A DNA stretch of 64,000 bases, from positions 124,001-188,000 of the forward strand of contig NZ_JAAAWO010000003.1 of assembly GCF_010500895.1 (NCBI RefSeq), given 5' to 3'. Positions 55,957 through 64,000 of this stretch are shown piece after piece (position 1 is the first letter of the stretch; the number at the start of each line of letters is the position of its first letter). Under the pieces are notes generated by a model that searched no databases, was not told where the DNA came from, and saw only the letters and a list, made by a program, of their open reading frames with translations. This DNA comes from Alteromonas genovensis (GTDB lineage: Bacteria; Pseudomonadota; Gammaproteobacteria; Enterobacterales; Alteromonadaceae). The translations under genes and the position numbers were made by a program.

Positions 55957-58900
55957 ATGCTTAGCATTTGGTCGGTAGGCAGTATTGTTGCCGTGTATCT
56001 TTTTATTTTGTTTGCTATTGGCTTTTGGGGCGAAAGGTACCTCAAAGACAATCGGCAGCACCCTATTTTATACAGCCTAGGTTTAGGCGTTCACTGCACG
56101 TCGTGGGCGTTTTTTGGTACCACATCACAAGCCGCAGAATACGGTTGGGCTATCGTGCCTACTTACATGGGCATTATATTAACCATGGTTTTTGCATTTC
56201 CTGTGGTACTGCACATCAGTCGGTTATGCCAGCAACACAATATCACTTCCCTCGCTGACCTGATTGGTATGAGGTACAAGCACTCCCACCTTGTCGCGGC
56301 TTTTGTTAGCGTACTGTGTTTTGTGGGGGTTATTCCGTACATCGCTTTGCAGCTCGACGCCATTACCAAAAGTATTACTCTGATTACACCCAATACCGCC
56401 GAAACCAGCCAGAGCGTTAGCATGTATGTGGCTTTGTTGATGGCTATTTTTGCCATCATCTTTGGGACGCGAACCCTGAACTTAACCGACAAGCACCCTG
56501 GGCTTTTAATGACTATTGCATTTGAGTCGGTGTTTAAGCTTGTGGCGCTGTGGTGTATTGGTATTTTCGTTTGCTATTTTATGTTCGACGGCGTGCTCGA
56601 CCTTATTTCAAAAGCGTCTGTACATGAACAAGCGCGAGAGGTTATCTATGCCGACAGCGCTCCCCTTGTTTATGTTACTCACGTAATGCTTGGGGTTTGC
56701 TCCATGTTTGTACTGCCGCGTCAATTTCATATGAATTTTGTCGAGCTCAACGGCGAAGGGGAACTGCGAACCGCCCGCTGGTTTTTCCCTGTGTATTTAT
56801 TGGGTATGACCATTTTTCTCATCCCTTTGGCCTTGGCTGGCAAAATGCTGCTGCCTGAAAGCGTAAGCTCAGATACCTATGTATTGGCGCTTCCCCTTTT
56901 TGCCGAAAACACGCTGCTCTCAATCATTGCGTTTTTAGGGGGATTGTCTGCAACCACCAGCATGGTGATTGTGGCCACGCTTGCCCTAGGCATTATGATT
57001 GCCAACAACTTAGTTACACCGCTTTGGATAAAAGCGAGATTAAGAACCGAGCCAAACCATACCCTTGAGACAAATAAAGTACTTGTTATTCGTCGCTTAA
57101 CCGTGTTGGTAGTGCTGTCGGTGGCCCTTTGGTATCACCTCAATGTCAGTCAAGCTGCACCATTGGTGAAAAGTGGCGTGATCGCCATTGCCTTGCTGGG
57201 GCAGTGCTTTCCCATACTGATGTTTGGCCTTTATTGGAATAAAAGTACCAAGGCAGCTGCCTTGGCCGGGTTATGTGCAGGCTTTCTTTGTTGGTGCGCA
57301 CTACTGTTCTACCCCAGCGTTATGTCTAGTTACTATTTTAATGCACCGCCCACCGATGCTCAGCTAGGTATCGGCTTTATTATTTCACTTATTACCAACG
57401 CCGCCGTATATGTTGTAGTTTCCCTGATAAGTTTAATCAATAAACGACGAGCAATAAGTAGAAGGGGCTTAGTTGGTCATCGAGGTAGTCATCGAGGTAA
57501 AAATGGCTCTCAAACTCACAACCTAGCTGGTAGTATTGACGACAGTGAGGATTTGGCCTTATCCACACCCTACTTAAAAATTCGCGTGGGTGACATCGTC
57601 TCTTTAACCCAAAGAGTATTAGATAAAAAGAGTCACGACACGTTAATCAACCAACTCTCCATCGACGTCTCTGACGCTCGCGCTAACGGGCTTGCCAATC
57701 ACACCTTATTGCAACGAGTAGAGCAACTTCTTGCAGCGCAAGTAGGCGGACCAAGCGCTCGTATACTATTAGGCGATATTGCCGATAAAAACACAGATTC
57801 ACTTCCCGAGCTTGTTGACTGGGTGGAAGAAGCCTCTCAGTCGTTTCAGTTCAATCATGAGGTGCTGCAGTCGTCTGTGCAAAACATAGAGCAAGGGATC
57901 AGTGTGCTTGACGAAAAGCTGCACTTACTTGCGTGGAATGAACGCTACGTTGAACTGTTCAGCTACCCTAGAGGCTTTTTAAAAGTCGGTATGTCAATAC
58001 ATGACATACTGAGCTTTAATGCCAAACGAGGGCTTTTTGGCCAGCAAGAGCGCAACAGGTACGAAACCGATACCAGCACCTCAGCGACAGCAGATTCAGC
58101 GACAACAGCGTCGGCAGCAGCAGATTCGACTGCAGCAAATTCGACTGCTGTAGATTCAACGCCTTTAGATTCAACGAGCATAGATACTGACATTAACGAT
58201 GTCGCTGAGATAAATAGCCGCATTAATCAAGAAATAGAAAAGCGCGTTCAGTTTATGCTCAAAGGGAGTCGCCACAAATATATACGAAAACAACATGATG
58301 GCAGGGTTATAGAGCTTAACGGTGCTCCCCTTCCAGGAGGTGGCTATGTAACTACCTATAGCGATATTACCGAATACATCGCCATTCAAGATGAATTAAA
58401 AGAGTCAAAATCGGAACTTGAGCAGAGGGTAATGCGACGCACGAAAGAGCTTCAGCTTGCCAAGCAACAGGCTGATGCGGCAAACGAGAGTAAAACTAAA
58501 TTTTTAGCCGCTGCAGGACACGATTTGATGCAGCCGTTTAACGCCGCAACCCTCTTTGCTTCTATGCTAGAGAAGAAAACGAAAAATAGTGAATTATCGG
58601 GCTTGTCTGAGGGCGTAGTGAATTCACTCAATAACGCACAAACGCTACTTTCTATGTTGCTAGATATGACAAAGTTAGACTCTGGCGTACTCAAACCGAA
58701 TAAGATCACCTTCGCTCTAGATGACGTGCTTTCATCATTAGTGACGGAGTTTAGTCTTATCGCGTCGCAACGAGATATTTCATTAAAATACGTAAAAACG
58801 AACTGTCACACACACACCGATAAGCACCTTTTCAGACGAGTGATACAAAACTTACTCTCTAACGCGATACGGTACACCCAAAAAGGCAGTGTTTTAATTG

Positions 58901-59676
58901 GGGTAAGACAATGTACCGTCAAGGGTGCAAAAGCATTGAATGTTTGCGTTTACGATACAGGTCCGGGTATTCCACTGCATCAACAAGAAGCTATTTTTGG
59001 CGAATTCCACCAGCTGGAAAACCCCAATAGTTCACAGGGCATTGGCTTAGGATTAACTATTGTTGATGGGGTATGCAAGTTGCTCGGGCATTCTGTATCA
59101 CTGAAATCTGCTTTGCACAAAGGCAGTTGCTTTGCCATTACTGTGCCTAAGCACCCTGCCAGCGCGATGCAGACAAAGCGTATACCGCAGGGAATACAGG
59201 CCGAACCCAACTCTCTACCGCTCGACAACACACAAGAGAACACACGAGAGAACACACACTCGCTGTTTTTAACAAACAAACGAATTTTACTTATTGAAAA
59301 CGACGAGCAAGTAACGGTGGCGATGCAGGCGTTGCTCAGTGATTGGGGAGCTGAGGTTATTACCGCAACAGGAAAGAAAGACGCCCTTGCTGCTTTCAAG
59401 CATAAGCCTGACGTTATCATTGTCGACTACCATCTTAACTTAGGTGAAACAGGCACCAACATTTTGCAGTCAATGGACTCCTTGCCATCTGAATCAATAG
59501 CGTCATCTGGAACACGAAAGCCGCTCAAGCCTAACAAAACAGCGCTTCGAATATTGATCACCGCGAACCGCAGCCCTGAGATAAGGGATTTAGCCGCAGA
59601 GATGAACCTTGCCTATTTACCAAAACCTGTAAAACCAAGTGCCCTAAAAAGATTGTTAAAACACTCGTTTACCTAA
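55957..59676 (+). CDS. Symporter-fused hybrid sensor histidine kinase (CrbS-like)
   Basis: A 1239-residue inner-membrane kinase. Residues 1-485 are a sodium/solute symporter domain with about 13 helices. A STAC-type linker follows (about 540-615), then a PAS_7-like domain (about 635-800) interrupted by an Ala/Ser/Thr/Asp-rich insert (about 705-750). Next is a coiled coil, the HisKA domain with His855 in AAAGHDLMQPFNA, and the catalytic domain (QNLLSNAIRYT, DTGPGIP, GIGLGLTIV). The C-terminal receiver has Asp1157 (IIVDYHL). The architecture matches CrbS, which controls acetyl-CoA synthetase in vibrios and pseudomonads. Its C-terminal receiver and lack of an adjacent crbR leave the output unknown. 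The start follows GAGGTGGTGA. Confidence 0.9.
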   Translation: MLSIWSVGSIVAVYLFILFAIGFWGERYLKDNRQHPILYSLGLGVHCTSWAFFGTTSQAAEYGWAIVPTYMGIILTMVFAFPVVLHISRLCQQHNITSLADLIGMRYKHSHLVAAFVSVLCFVGVIPYIALQLDAITKSITLITPNTAETSQSVSMYVALLMAIFAIIFGTRTLNLTDKHPGLLMTIAFESVFKLVALWCIGIFVCYFMFDGVLDLISKASVHEQAREVIYADSAPLVYVTHVMLGVCSMFVLPRQFHMNFVELNGEGELRTARWFFPVYLLGMTIFLIPLALAGKMLLPESVSSDTYVLALPLFAENTLLSIIAFLGGLSATTSMVIVATLALGIMIANNLVTPLWIKARLRTEPNHTLETNKVLVIRRLTVLVVLSVALWYHLNVSQAAPLVKSGVIAIALLGQCFPILMFGLYWNKSTKAAALAGLCAGFLCWCALLFYPSVMSSYYFNAPPTDAQLGIGFIISLITNAAVYVVVSLISLINKRRAISRRGLVGHRGSHRGKNGSQTHNLAGSIDDSEDLALSTPYLKIRVGDIVSLTQRVLDKKSHDTLINQLSIDVSDARANGLANHTLLQRVEQLLAAQVGGPSARILLGDIADKNTDSLPELVDWVEEASQSFQFNHEVLQSSVQNIEQGISVLDEKLHLLAWNERYVELFSYPRGFLKVGMSIHDILSFNAKRGLFGQQERNRYETDTSTSATADSATTASAAADSTAANSTAVDSTPLDSTSIDTDINDVAEINSRINQEIEKRVQFMLKGSRHKYIRKQHDGRVIELNGAPLPGGGYVTTYSDITEYIAIQDELKESKSELEQRVMRRTKELQLAKQQADAANESKTKFLAAAGHDLMQPFNAATLFASMLEKKTKNSELSGLSEGVVNSLNNAQTLLSMLLDMTKLDSGVLKPNKITFALDDVLSSLVTEFSLIASQRDISLKYVKTNCHTHTDKHLFRRVIQNLLSNAIRYTQKGSVLIGVRQCTVKGAKALNVCVYDTGPGIPLHQQEAIFGEFHQLENPNSSQGIGLGLTIVDGVCKLLGHSVSLKSALHKGSCFAITVPKHPASAMQTKRIPQGIQAEPNSLPLDNTQENTRENTHSLFLTNKRILLIENDEQVTVAMQALLSDWGAEVITATGKKDALAAFKHKPDVIIVDYHLNLGETGTNILQSMDSLPSESIASSGTRKPLKPNKTALRILITANRSPEIRDLAAEMNLAYLPKPVKPSALKRLLKHSFT
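57478..57501. repeat. In-frame 12-bp repeat in the kinase linker
   Basis: CATCGAGGTAGT and CATCGAGGTAAA encode HRGS-HRGK just after the symporter domain. Confidence 0.7.
58120..58194. repeat. In-frame 15-bp repeats in the kinase PAS-domain insert
   Basis: Five 15-base units (GCAGATTCGACTGCA, GCAAATTCGACTGCT, GTAGATTCAACGCCT, TTAGATTCAACGAGC, ATAGATACTGACATT) encode variants of a five-residue x-Asp-Ser-Thr-x unit at residues 722-746. Related sequence starts at about 58085. Confidence 0.82.
59236..59259. repeat. In-frame 12-bp repeat between kinase and receiver
   Basis: GAGAACACACGA and GAGAACACACAC encode ENTR-ENTH in the linker before the C-terminal receiver domain. Confidence 0.7.
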
Positions 59677-59707
59677 GTCGGTCAGGACTCCTTCACCGCT
59701 GACGCCT

Positions 59708-61411
59708 TTAGTACAGTGCCAACACGGCTTTTAACGATGCTAAGTCTACTGGTTTAGTGAGATATTCATCCATACCTGCATCGAGGCATTTTTGCTTTTC
59801 GCGATCCATGGCATTGGCGGTTAGCGCGACGATGGGTATCTGTGTGTTTTCATCACCTGCTCGCCCCTCGCGAATACGACGTGTTGCCTCATAACCGTCC
59901 ACATTCGGCATCTGGCAATCCATTAAAATAAGGTCGTAATGTTTTGCTTTGGGCTTCAACAACGTGTCTATTGCTTCAACGCCATCACTTGCAACTACGA
60001 CCTCAACTCCCATGTCACTTAACAACGTTACCATTACTTCTTGATTGATTAAATTATCCTCAGCCAGCAGTACATTTAAATTGAAATGGGAGGGCGGTAT
60101 CTCGACATTCTCGATACTACTAGCCTCTTCGCTTTGCGAAGTCGTCTCGACCATTACGTTAAACTTAAATGTAGAACCTTTTCCGGGAGTGCTTTCAACA
60201 GAAATATCACCGCCCATCAATTCGCAAAGTTGCTTGGTAATCGCAAGCCCTAGTCCGGTGCCACCGAACTTCCTAGTCGTCGACATGTCAGCTTGAGAGA
60301 AAGGGGCAAAGAGTTGATTTATAGAAGATTCACGAATTCCAATGCCAGTATCACTAATCTCTACATTCAGTGACAACGCCTCTTCTTTTTCTACTACATT
60401 GTACTGAATATTTACACCGCCGTTCTCTGTGAATTTTATGGCATTTGACAATAAATTATTGAAAACCTGCTTCAAGCGATGATGATCACCAATCACTCTC
60501 GTATGTTTATTGTCTATGGCTCTTGCCTTAAGCCACAAGCCTTTACTTTTCGCATGATATGCTTGTTCTTGAACAAGGTTAGTGACAAACTGATTTAAGT
60601 CGAATTCAACGTGTTCAATCGCCAGTTCCCCAGCTTCAATCTTTGAAAAATCAAGAATATCGTTGATGATAAACATCAAGGAATCTGCGCTTCGCTGAGC
60701 GGTAGAGATAAGTTTAGCCTGACTGTCAGTAAGAGGTGTACGACTAAGCACCTCAATCATACCTATCACTCCATTCATTGGCGTGCGTATTTCGTGGCTC
60801 ATATTAGCAAGGAAAGCACTCTTCGCTTCATTTGCTGCATTTGCTTCTCGCTCGTGAGCGACTGCAACGTCACGCTCCAACAGCAGCTCAATCTGCTTAC
60901 TTACCAGCTTTTGCCGCGCAAGATGTGCAAACCAACTAAGCAATGTACTCATCATCAATGCGAAGAAAAAATGCATCACCATCGGCAAATCGAAAGCAAG
61001 ATTGATAATAAACCAGCCGACCCAACTAAACACTATAGAGGTGAGCCAGTGGGCTCTGTTTGAGAGCACAATACCAGAGGCAATAAGCACTAATACTATA
61101 TTGGTTGCTTGTTCTGGCGTCTGCGAGAGCCATATATGGACGAGGCTATTGGTAGCGCCGGCAATTAACATCAGTAATATACATGGGCTATGCCATCTCA
61201 TAGGTATTGCTGTAGCAGTGCGGCTTAATACCAAACTCATAGCCGCAACAATCGATGAACAAGCGATAAGGGGCCACTTAAACGTTTCAGTAAGGAGTAA
61301 GAGATGACTAACCGTTAGAAACGAAAAAAGGATACAAACGACAATTGCGATACGTTTTAAGTGCCCATGGTCTTCGCCGCTGATTTGTTTCGGCACACTC
61401 AATGTCATCAC
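59708..61411 (-). CDS. Hybrid sensor histidine kinase with N-terminal membrane domain
   Basis: A 567-residue kinase. Residues 18-165 contain about five to six hydrophobic helices with almost no periplasmic domain, suggesting sensing within or at the membrane. A coiled coil leads to HisKA with His206 ([16 protein letters not shown]). The catalytic domain follows ([36 protein letters not shown]), then a receiver with EDN at 451-453 and phosphoacceptor Asp498 ([14 protein letters not shown]). No phosphotransfer domain or cognate regulator is adjacent. It is convergent with the CrbS-like kinase, 31 bases apart. The signal is unknown. Start at the first or second ATG (61411 or 61408). Confidence 0.92.
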   Translation of the reverse strand: MMTLSVPKQISGEDHGHLKRIAIVVCILFSFLTVSHLLLLTETFKWPLIACSSIVAAMSLVLSRTATAIPMRWHSPCILLMLIAGATNSLVHIWLSQTPEQATNIVLVLIASGIVLSNRAHWLTSIVFSWVGWFIINLAFDLPMVMHFFFALMMSTLLSWFAHLARQKLVSKQIELLLERDVAVAHEREANAANEAKSAFLANMSHEIRTPMNGVIGMIEVLSRTPLTDSQAKLISTAQRSADSLMFIINDILDFSKIEAGELAIEHVEFDLNQFVTNLVQEQAYHAKSKGLWLKARAIDNKHTRVIGDHHRLKQVFNNLLSNAIKFTENGGVNIQYNVVEKEEALSLNVEISDTGIGIRESSINQLFAPFSQADMSTTRKFGGTGLGLAITKQLCELMGGDISVESTPGKGSTFKFNVMVETTSQSEEASSIENVEIPPSHFNLNVLLAEDNLINQEVMVTLLSDMGVEVVVASDGVEAIDTLLKPKAKHYDLILMDCQMPNVDGYEATRRIREGRAGDENTQIPIVALTANAMDREKQKCLDAGMDEYLTKPVDLASLKAVLALY

Positions 61412-61550
61412 TCTTTACCCACTAAAGACGTTTTATATATGTGATCATATTGTAAAAGTAGTACGGTAGGTATCCGCAATTAGGATAAGAATGCTACTTT
61501 CTCTGTCACCAATAAAGAGCCGCCATTAGGTTACCATTGCTATAAGAGCG

Positions 61551-62270
61551 TTATGACTCATCTACAATCTTAAGATCTATAGCGTCATCGCCGTCACTTC
61601 TTTTTTCGCCAATGAATACATCGATAACTGTTTGCTCGTGTTCAGTGAACGCCGTTTTAAAATTATCACTGTGCACAGGTATTGATTTACGCATAGCTGG
61701 AGCAATGCGCTCGTTAGCTCTTGCTAACTGCTGAGTAAAGTCTTCTATAGTTATTCGGTTGTAGGTATACACACCCTCTTTCTTGCCTCCGATAGACGGC
61801 GTGAGCAGGTCGTCATGCTCGAGTAAAAACGCATGTTTGAATACCGCCTGAGATTTAGTAAAGCAATGTGTTTTGCTGCGCAGCATTGCCGCTTCTGGCA
61901 GCGCTTTAATACGAACGCTGTCATGGCTTTTTTGCCATGTAACACCACACACACTCACTACATAAGCATCATCTTGCTGTGCGACGGTGGCTCTAGCAAG
62001 TGGGGAGCCCGCTGGCATTGCGTCTAACGCCTTTATAACGTCGGGTAATTCATTGAGAGAGAGCTTTTCTAATGTCATCACACCGCTATTAGAGGTGTAA
62101 GTAAGCTTAAGCGTATTTTCTAAGTAATACACCTGCCCGGTATCTTGCCAGATAGAAACGGCATCGTTTTTGTGATTATTGATATGTTTTTTGTTTTGCT
62201 GAGACGCAAGGGACTGTTTGTTTAATCCACTTGAAAAGCGCTTAATAATATTTGATAACACAGCACACAC
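61551..62270 (-). CDS. Hypothetical protein
   Basis: A 239-residue soluble protein that I do not recognise. It starts at a GTG (62270; a second GTG at 62261) with a basic N-terminus (NIIKRFSSGLNKQ). Strand-rich segments follow (TGQVYYLENTLKLTYTSNSGVMTLEKLSL, AYVVSVCGVTWQKSHDSVRI). The C-terminal part is helical and charged and ends in an acidic tail. No signal peptide or membrane segment is seen. Length, codon use and an undisturbed frame argue for a real gene. It stands alone between a sensor kinase and a lipoprotein gene on the other strand. Confidence 0.65.
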   Translation of the reverse strand: MCAVLSNIIKRFSSGLNKQSLASQQNKKHINNHKNDAVSIWQDTGQVYYLENTLKLTYTSNSGVMTLEKLSLNELPDVIKALDAMPAGSPLARATVAQQDDAYVVSVCGVTWQKSHDSVRIKALPEAAMLRSKTHCFTKSQAVFKHAFLLEHDDLLTPSIGGKKEGVYTYNRITIEDFTQQLARANERIAPAMRKSIPVHSDNFKTAFTEHEQTVIDVFIGEKRSDGDDAIDLKIVDES

Positions 62271-62340
62271 TTCATATTATTGAGTGTTGTGTTTTACGTA
62301 TTTATAACCAGTGTGGTTTAATTCTCGCACTACAAAAGAA

Positions 62341-62399
62341 CTCGATTGGTTTATCTTCAATTGGTTTGCCCTCGATTGGCTTGTCCTCGATTGAATTGC
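62341..62399. repeat. 15-bp tandem repeat, four units
   Basis: CTCGATTGGTTTAT, CTTCAATTGGTTTGC, CCTCGATTGGCTTGT and CCTCGATTGAATTGC follow each other in the divergent gap between the hypothetical gene and the lipoprotein gene. The rest of this 340-base gap holds no other signal that I can support. Confidence 0.82.
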
Positions 62400-62610
62400 C
62401 AGACCTTACTGCTTATCGACTTTATCCACTCTACTCGCCACCTGCGCCCGCAAGCTAGAGTAGCTGCATGCCAGCTAACGACTGCCACGCCTCTCAACTG
62501 GCGCGTCCACAGTCGCTTTATTTGTTATTGCTACCCAATCTAATACTATCGACACTGATACCCGTACCGATTACTCTAAAGGCATTACTACACATAAAAA
62601 GGATTTGCCG

Positions 62611-63303
62611 TTGCGACTGTTTTTCTCCGCTTCACTGAACTCACTACTCTTCGTATTGCTAACAACCTTGATAGTTGGGTGCAGTGAAACCAATGAATTA
62701 AGTGAATCTGAAAGACGATATAACGCAGCAGTGACACTCCATGCAGAACGTATTGAGGAAACGAGAGCTCTGCTTGATGAAAAACTGACAGGTCAATTTT
62801 TATCTGACATTAACACGCTCATTTATGCAAAAGAAAAGCTCGATAGTGCAAAGTCTGTGTTCATTGATGCAAAGATTGTTGGTATCACCTCACCTGATGC
62901 ACAAGCACTTGAATTGAGGTTAAAACAGTTTGAAAAACAAGCAGCCAAATCATCCTTATCGTTATTGCGTGCAGCGCTTGAAAAGACCCTTAATTTTCAA
63001 AATAGCGTGCACGACATGCCGCTAGCACCTGTAAGCGGCGCCTCGTTAGGAAGCAACTCGATGATTGAGTACATGGGCAAAAAATTCAATACCTCACTTG
63101 ATGATTGCTGTCTTAAGGACTTGAAAAATATCGAAGTCTTTATGCGAGGCGCTGAAGACGAACTGTTTTATGCGCTGCGAAAACGTATTCTCAACGTGGA
63201 AAATGATTTAACTCGGGTATTGTCAGACGACGACTTTCAAAGTGATTATAAAAAGCGCCTTACGCTATTAGAAAACGATATGGACGCTTACTTTCAGCCG
63301 TAA
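62611..63303 (+). CDS. Predicted lipoprotein with coiled-coil character
   Basis: A 230-residue protein from the TTG at 62611 (AAGGA seven bases upstream; TTG at 62605 is too close to it). Residues 1-24 form a lipoprotein signal peptide ending LLTTLIVGC. The mature part is mostly helical and charged (SESERRYNAAVTLHAERIEETRALLDEK, ALELRLKQFEKQAAK), with a paired-cysteine segment LDDCCLKDL near 165. I do not recognise a family. It is probably anchored in the periplasmic face of a membrane. It is followed after 156 bases by the GST gene. Confidence 0.65.
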   Translation: MRLFFSASLNSLLFVLLTTLIVGCSETNELSESERRYNAAVTLHAERIEETRALLDEKLTGQFLSDINTLIYAKEKLDSAKSVFIDAKIVGITSPDAQALELRLKQFEKQAAKSSLSLLRAALEKTLNFQNSVHDMPLAPVSGASLGSNSMIEYMGKKFNTSLDDCCLKDLKNIEVFMRGAEDELFYALRKRILNVENDLTRVLSDDDFQSDYKKRLTLLENDMDAYFQP

Positions 63304-63459
63304 AAAAGGCGCAATGGTACTCGATGAACTAGAGGTAGAGATGTTTTAGGATTAGCTGCAATCGTTATAATCAACTATCACTACAGATGTGTTGCACTCT
63401 TTCTTATAAAGCAATCTTATACTACATAAATGTATTCATAACTGTGTTAAAGGTTCACT

Positions 63460-64000
63460 ATGCTTAAATTGTACGGATTTGATGTTAGTAATTACTACAA
63501 CATGATTAAACTGGCGATGGCGCTGAAAGGGATAGATTATGAAGCCGTCATGACGTATCCAAATCAAACGCCAGAATATTTAGCAATCAGTCCAACGGGT
63601 AAAGTGCCCGCATTGCAAACAGACCAAGGCGTACTGGTAGAAACCAATGTTATCCTTGAGTATCTTGATGAAATCTCGCCTCAAGCACCACTTTATCCAA
63701 CCGAGCCCTTCGCAAAGGCCAAGGTGAAAGAGTTAGTTAAACTCATCGAGTTATACATTGAATTACCTGCAAGGCGTTGTCACACAGAGGCGTTTTGGGG
63801 CGTACCCGTTGATGACATCACTAAAAAAGAAGTGAAGCGCGCATTGTTTAACGGTGTTCAAGCTCTTGCCCGCGCCGCTGACTTTTCGCCTTATATTGCG
63901 GGTGACACACTAACTGCGGCCGATATTATGCTGCTTTATTCTATGGACCTTGCAGCTCCCGTGGCTAAAAAGCTTTTTGATGTAGACTTATATGAACATG
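63460..64000 (+). CDS. Glutathione S-transferase family protein (partial, 3-prime end outside window)
   Basis: The plus strand reads open from the ATG at 63460 (AAAGG upstream) to the window edge, 180 codons. The thioredoxin-like N-terminal domain begins MLKLYGFDVSNYYNMIKLAMALKG and has the cis-Pro motif SPTGKVPALQ and the glutathione-binding VETNVILEYLDE (about 64-75). The all-helical C-terminal domain includes the capping-box segment AGDTLTAADIMLLYS. It is a cytosolic GST; class and substrate are not resolved. The usual Ser/Tyr/Cys position near residue 10 is occupied by Ser10-Asn11. Confidence 0.88.
   Translation, partial: MLKLYGFDVSNYYNMIKLAMALKGIDYEAVMTYPNQTPEYLAISPTGKVPALQTDQGVLVETNVILEYLDEISPQAPLYPTEPFAKAKVKELVKLIELYIELPARRCHTEAFWGVPVDDITKKEVKRALFNGVQALARAADFSPYIAGDTLTAADIMLLYSMDLAAPVAKKLFDVDLYEH

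Noticed and set aside
62252..62458. 68-codon frame with repeated SIGLSSIGLP-like peptide
   Set aside because: The repeat peptide is produced by the 15-bp tandem DNA repeat. There is no ribosome site, and it overlaps the start of the opposite gene.

Overview
The window reads as a chromosomal segment of a marine gammaproteobacterium of the Alteromonadaceae, most likely Alteromonas. This rests on gene order, protein style (a large TonB-dependent receptor, DUF3718 and DUF3224 proteins, a tRNA-Gln before prs) and moderate base composition. No database search was run. I see no phage, transposase, integrase, CRISPR array, plasmid or defence module. Most of the window is housekeeping gene blocks with short accessory inserts between them.

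Layout. 1-5148 (minus): sirB2 (cut by the window edge), an HD-GYP response regulator, prmC, prfA and hemA. 5279-7975 (plus): lolB, ispE, tRNA-Gln and prs. 8080-13309 is an insert separating prs from rplY-pth-ychF: an alpha/beta hydrolase, a Na+/phosphate cotransporter with a Pho-box-like promoter, two YahK-like zinc alcohol dehydrogenases and a lipoprotein. 13700-17197: rplY, pth, ychF and a periplasmic cyclophilin. 17369-18149: a seven-gene tRNA operon (Met-Leu-Gln-Leu-Gln-Met-Gln) with a stable-RNA type promoter. 18374-27375 is a second insert: AGCS symporter, cupin protein, flavin reductase, thioesterase, TonB receptor, a small ORF, and an AhpD-like protein divergent from a TetR regulator with three matching operator palindromes. 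27406-34792: ubiF with a coupled 58-residue membrane protein, then miaB-ybeZ-ybeY-corC-lnt.

34982-40532: ackA-pta, the small heat-shock gene ibpA (sigma-32 promoter plus a ROSE-type RNA thermometer), a DUF3224 protein and a Nudix hydrolase. 40645-46855: greA, carB, carA and dapB, with a probable attenuator in the carA leader. 47133-51235: cytochrome b561, a PrpE-like acyl-CoA synthetase, cytochrome c' and a DUF3718 protein. 51710-55721: dnaJ, dnaK and grpE with two sigma-32 promoters. 55957-61411: two hybrid sensor kinases facing each other, one fused to a sodium/solute symporter domain (CrbS-like). 61551-64000: an unknown protein, a lipoprotein and the start of a glutathione S-transferase.

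The main functional themes are translation (prmC, prfA, rplY, pth, ychF, miaB, ybeY, tRNAs), protein folding and heat shock (grpE-dnaKJ, ibpA), lipoprotein maturation and delivery (lnt, lolB), acetate/propionate metabolism (ackA-pta, PrpE-like ligase, CrbS-like kinase) and carbamoyl phosphate/lysine synthesis. A recurring oddity is a set of short, degenerate tandem repeats with 7-18 bp units. They lie at gene ends, in intergenic gaps and, when inside genes, in frame in low-complexity linkers. Several genes use TTG or GTG starts (prs, pth, the AGCS symporter, ybeZ, ybeY, lnt, carA).
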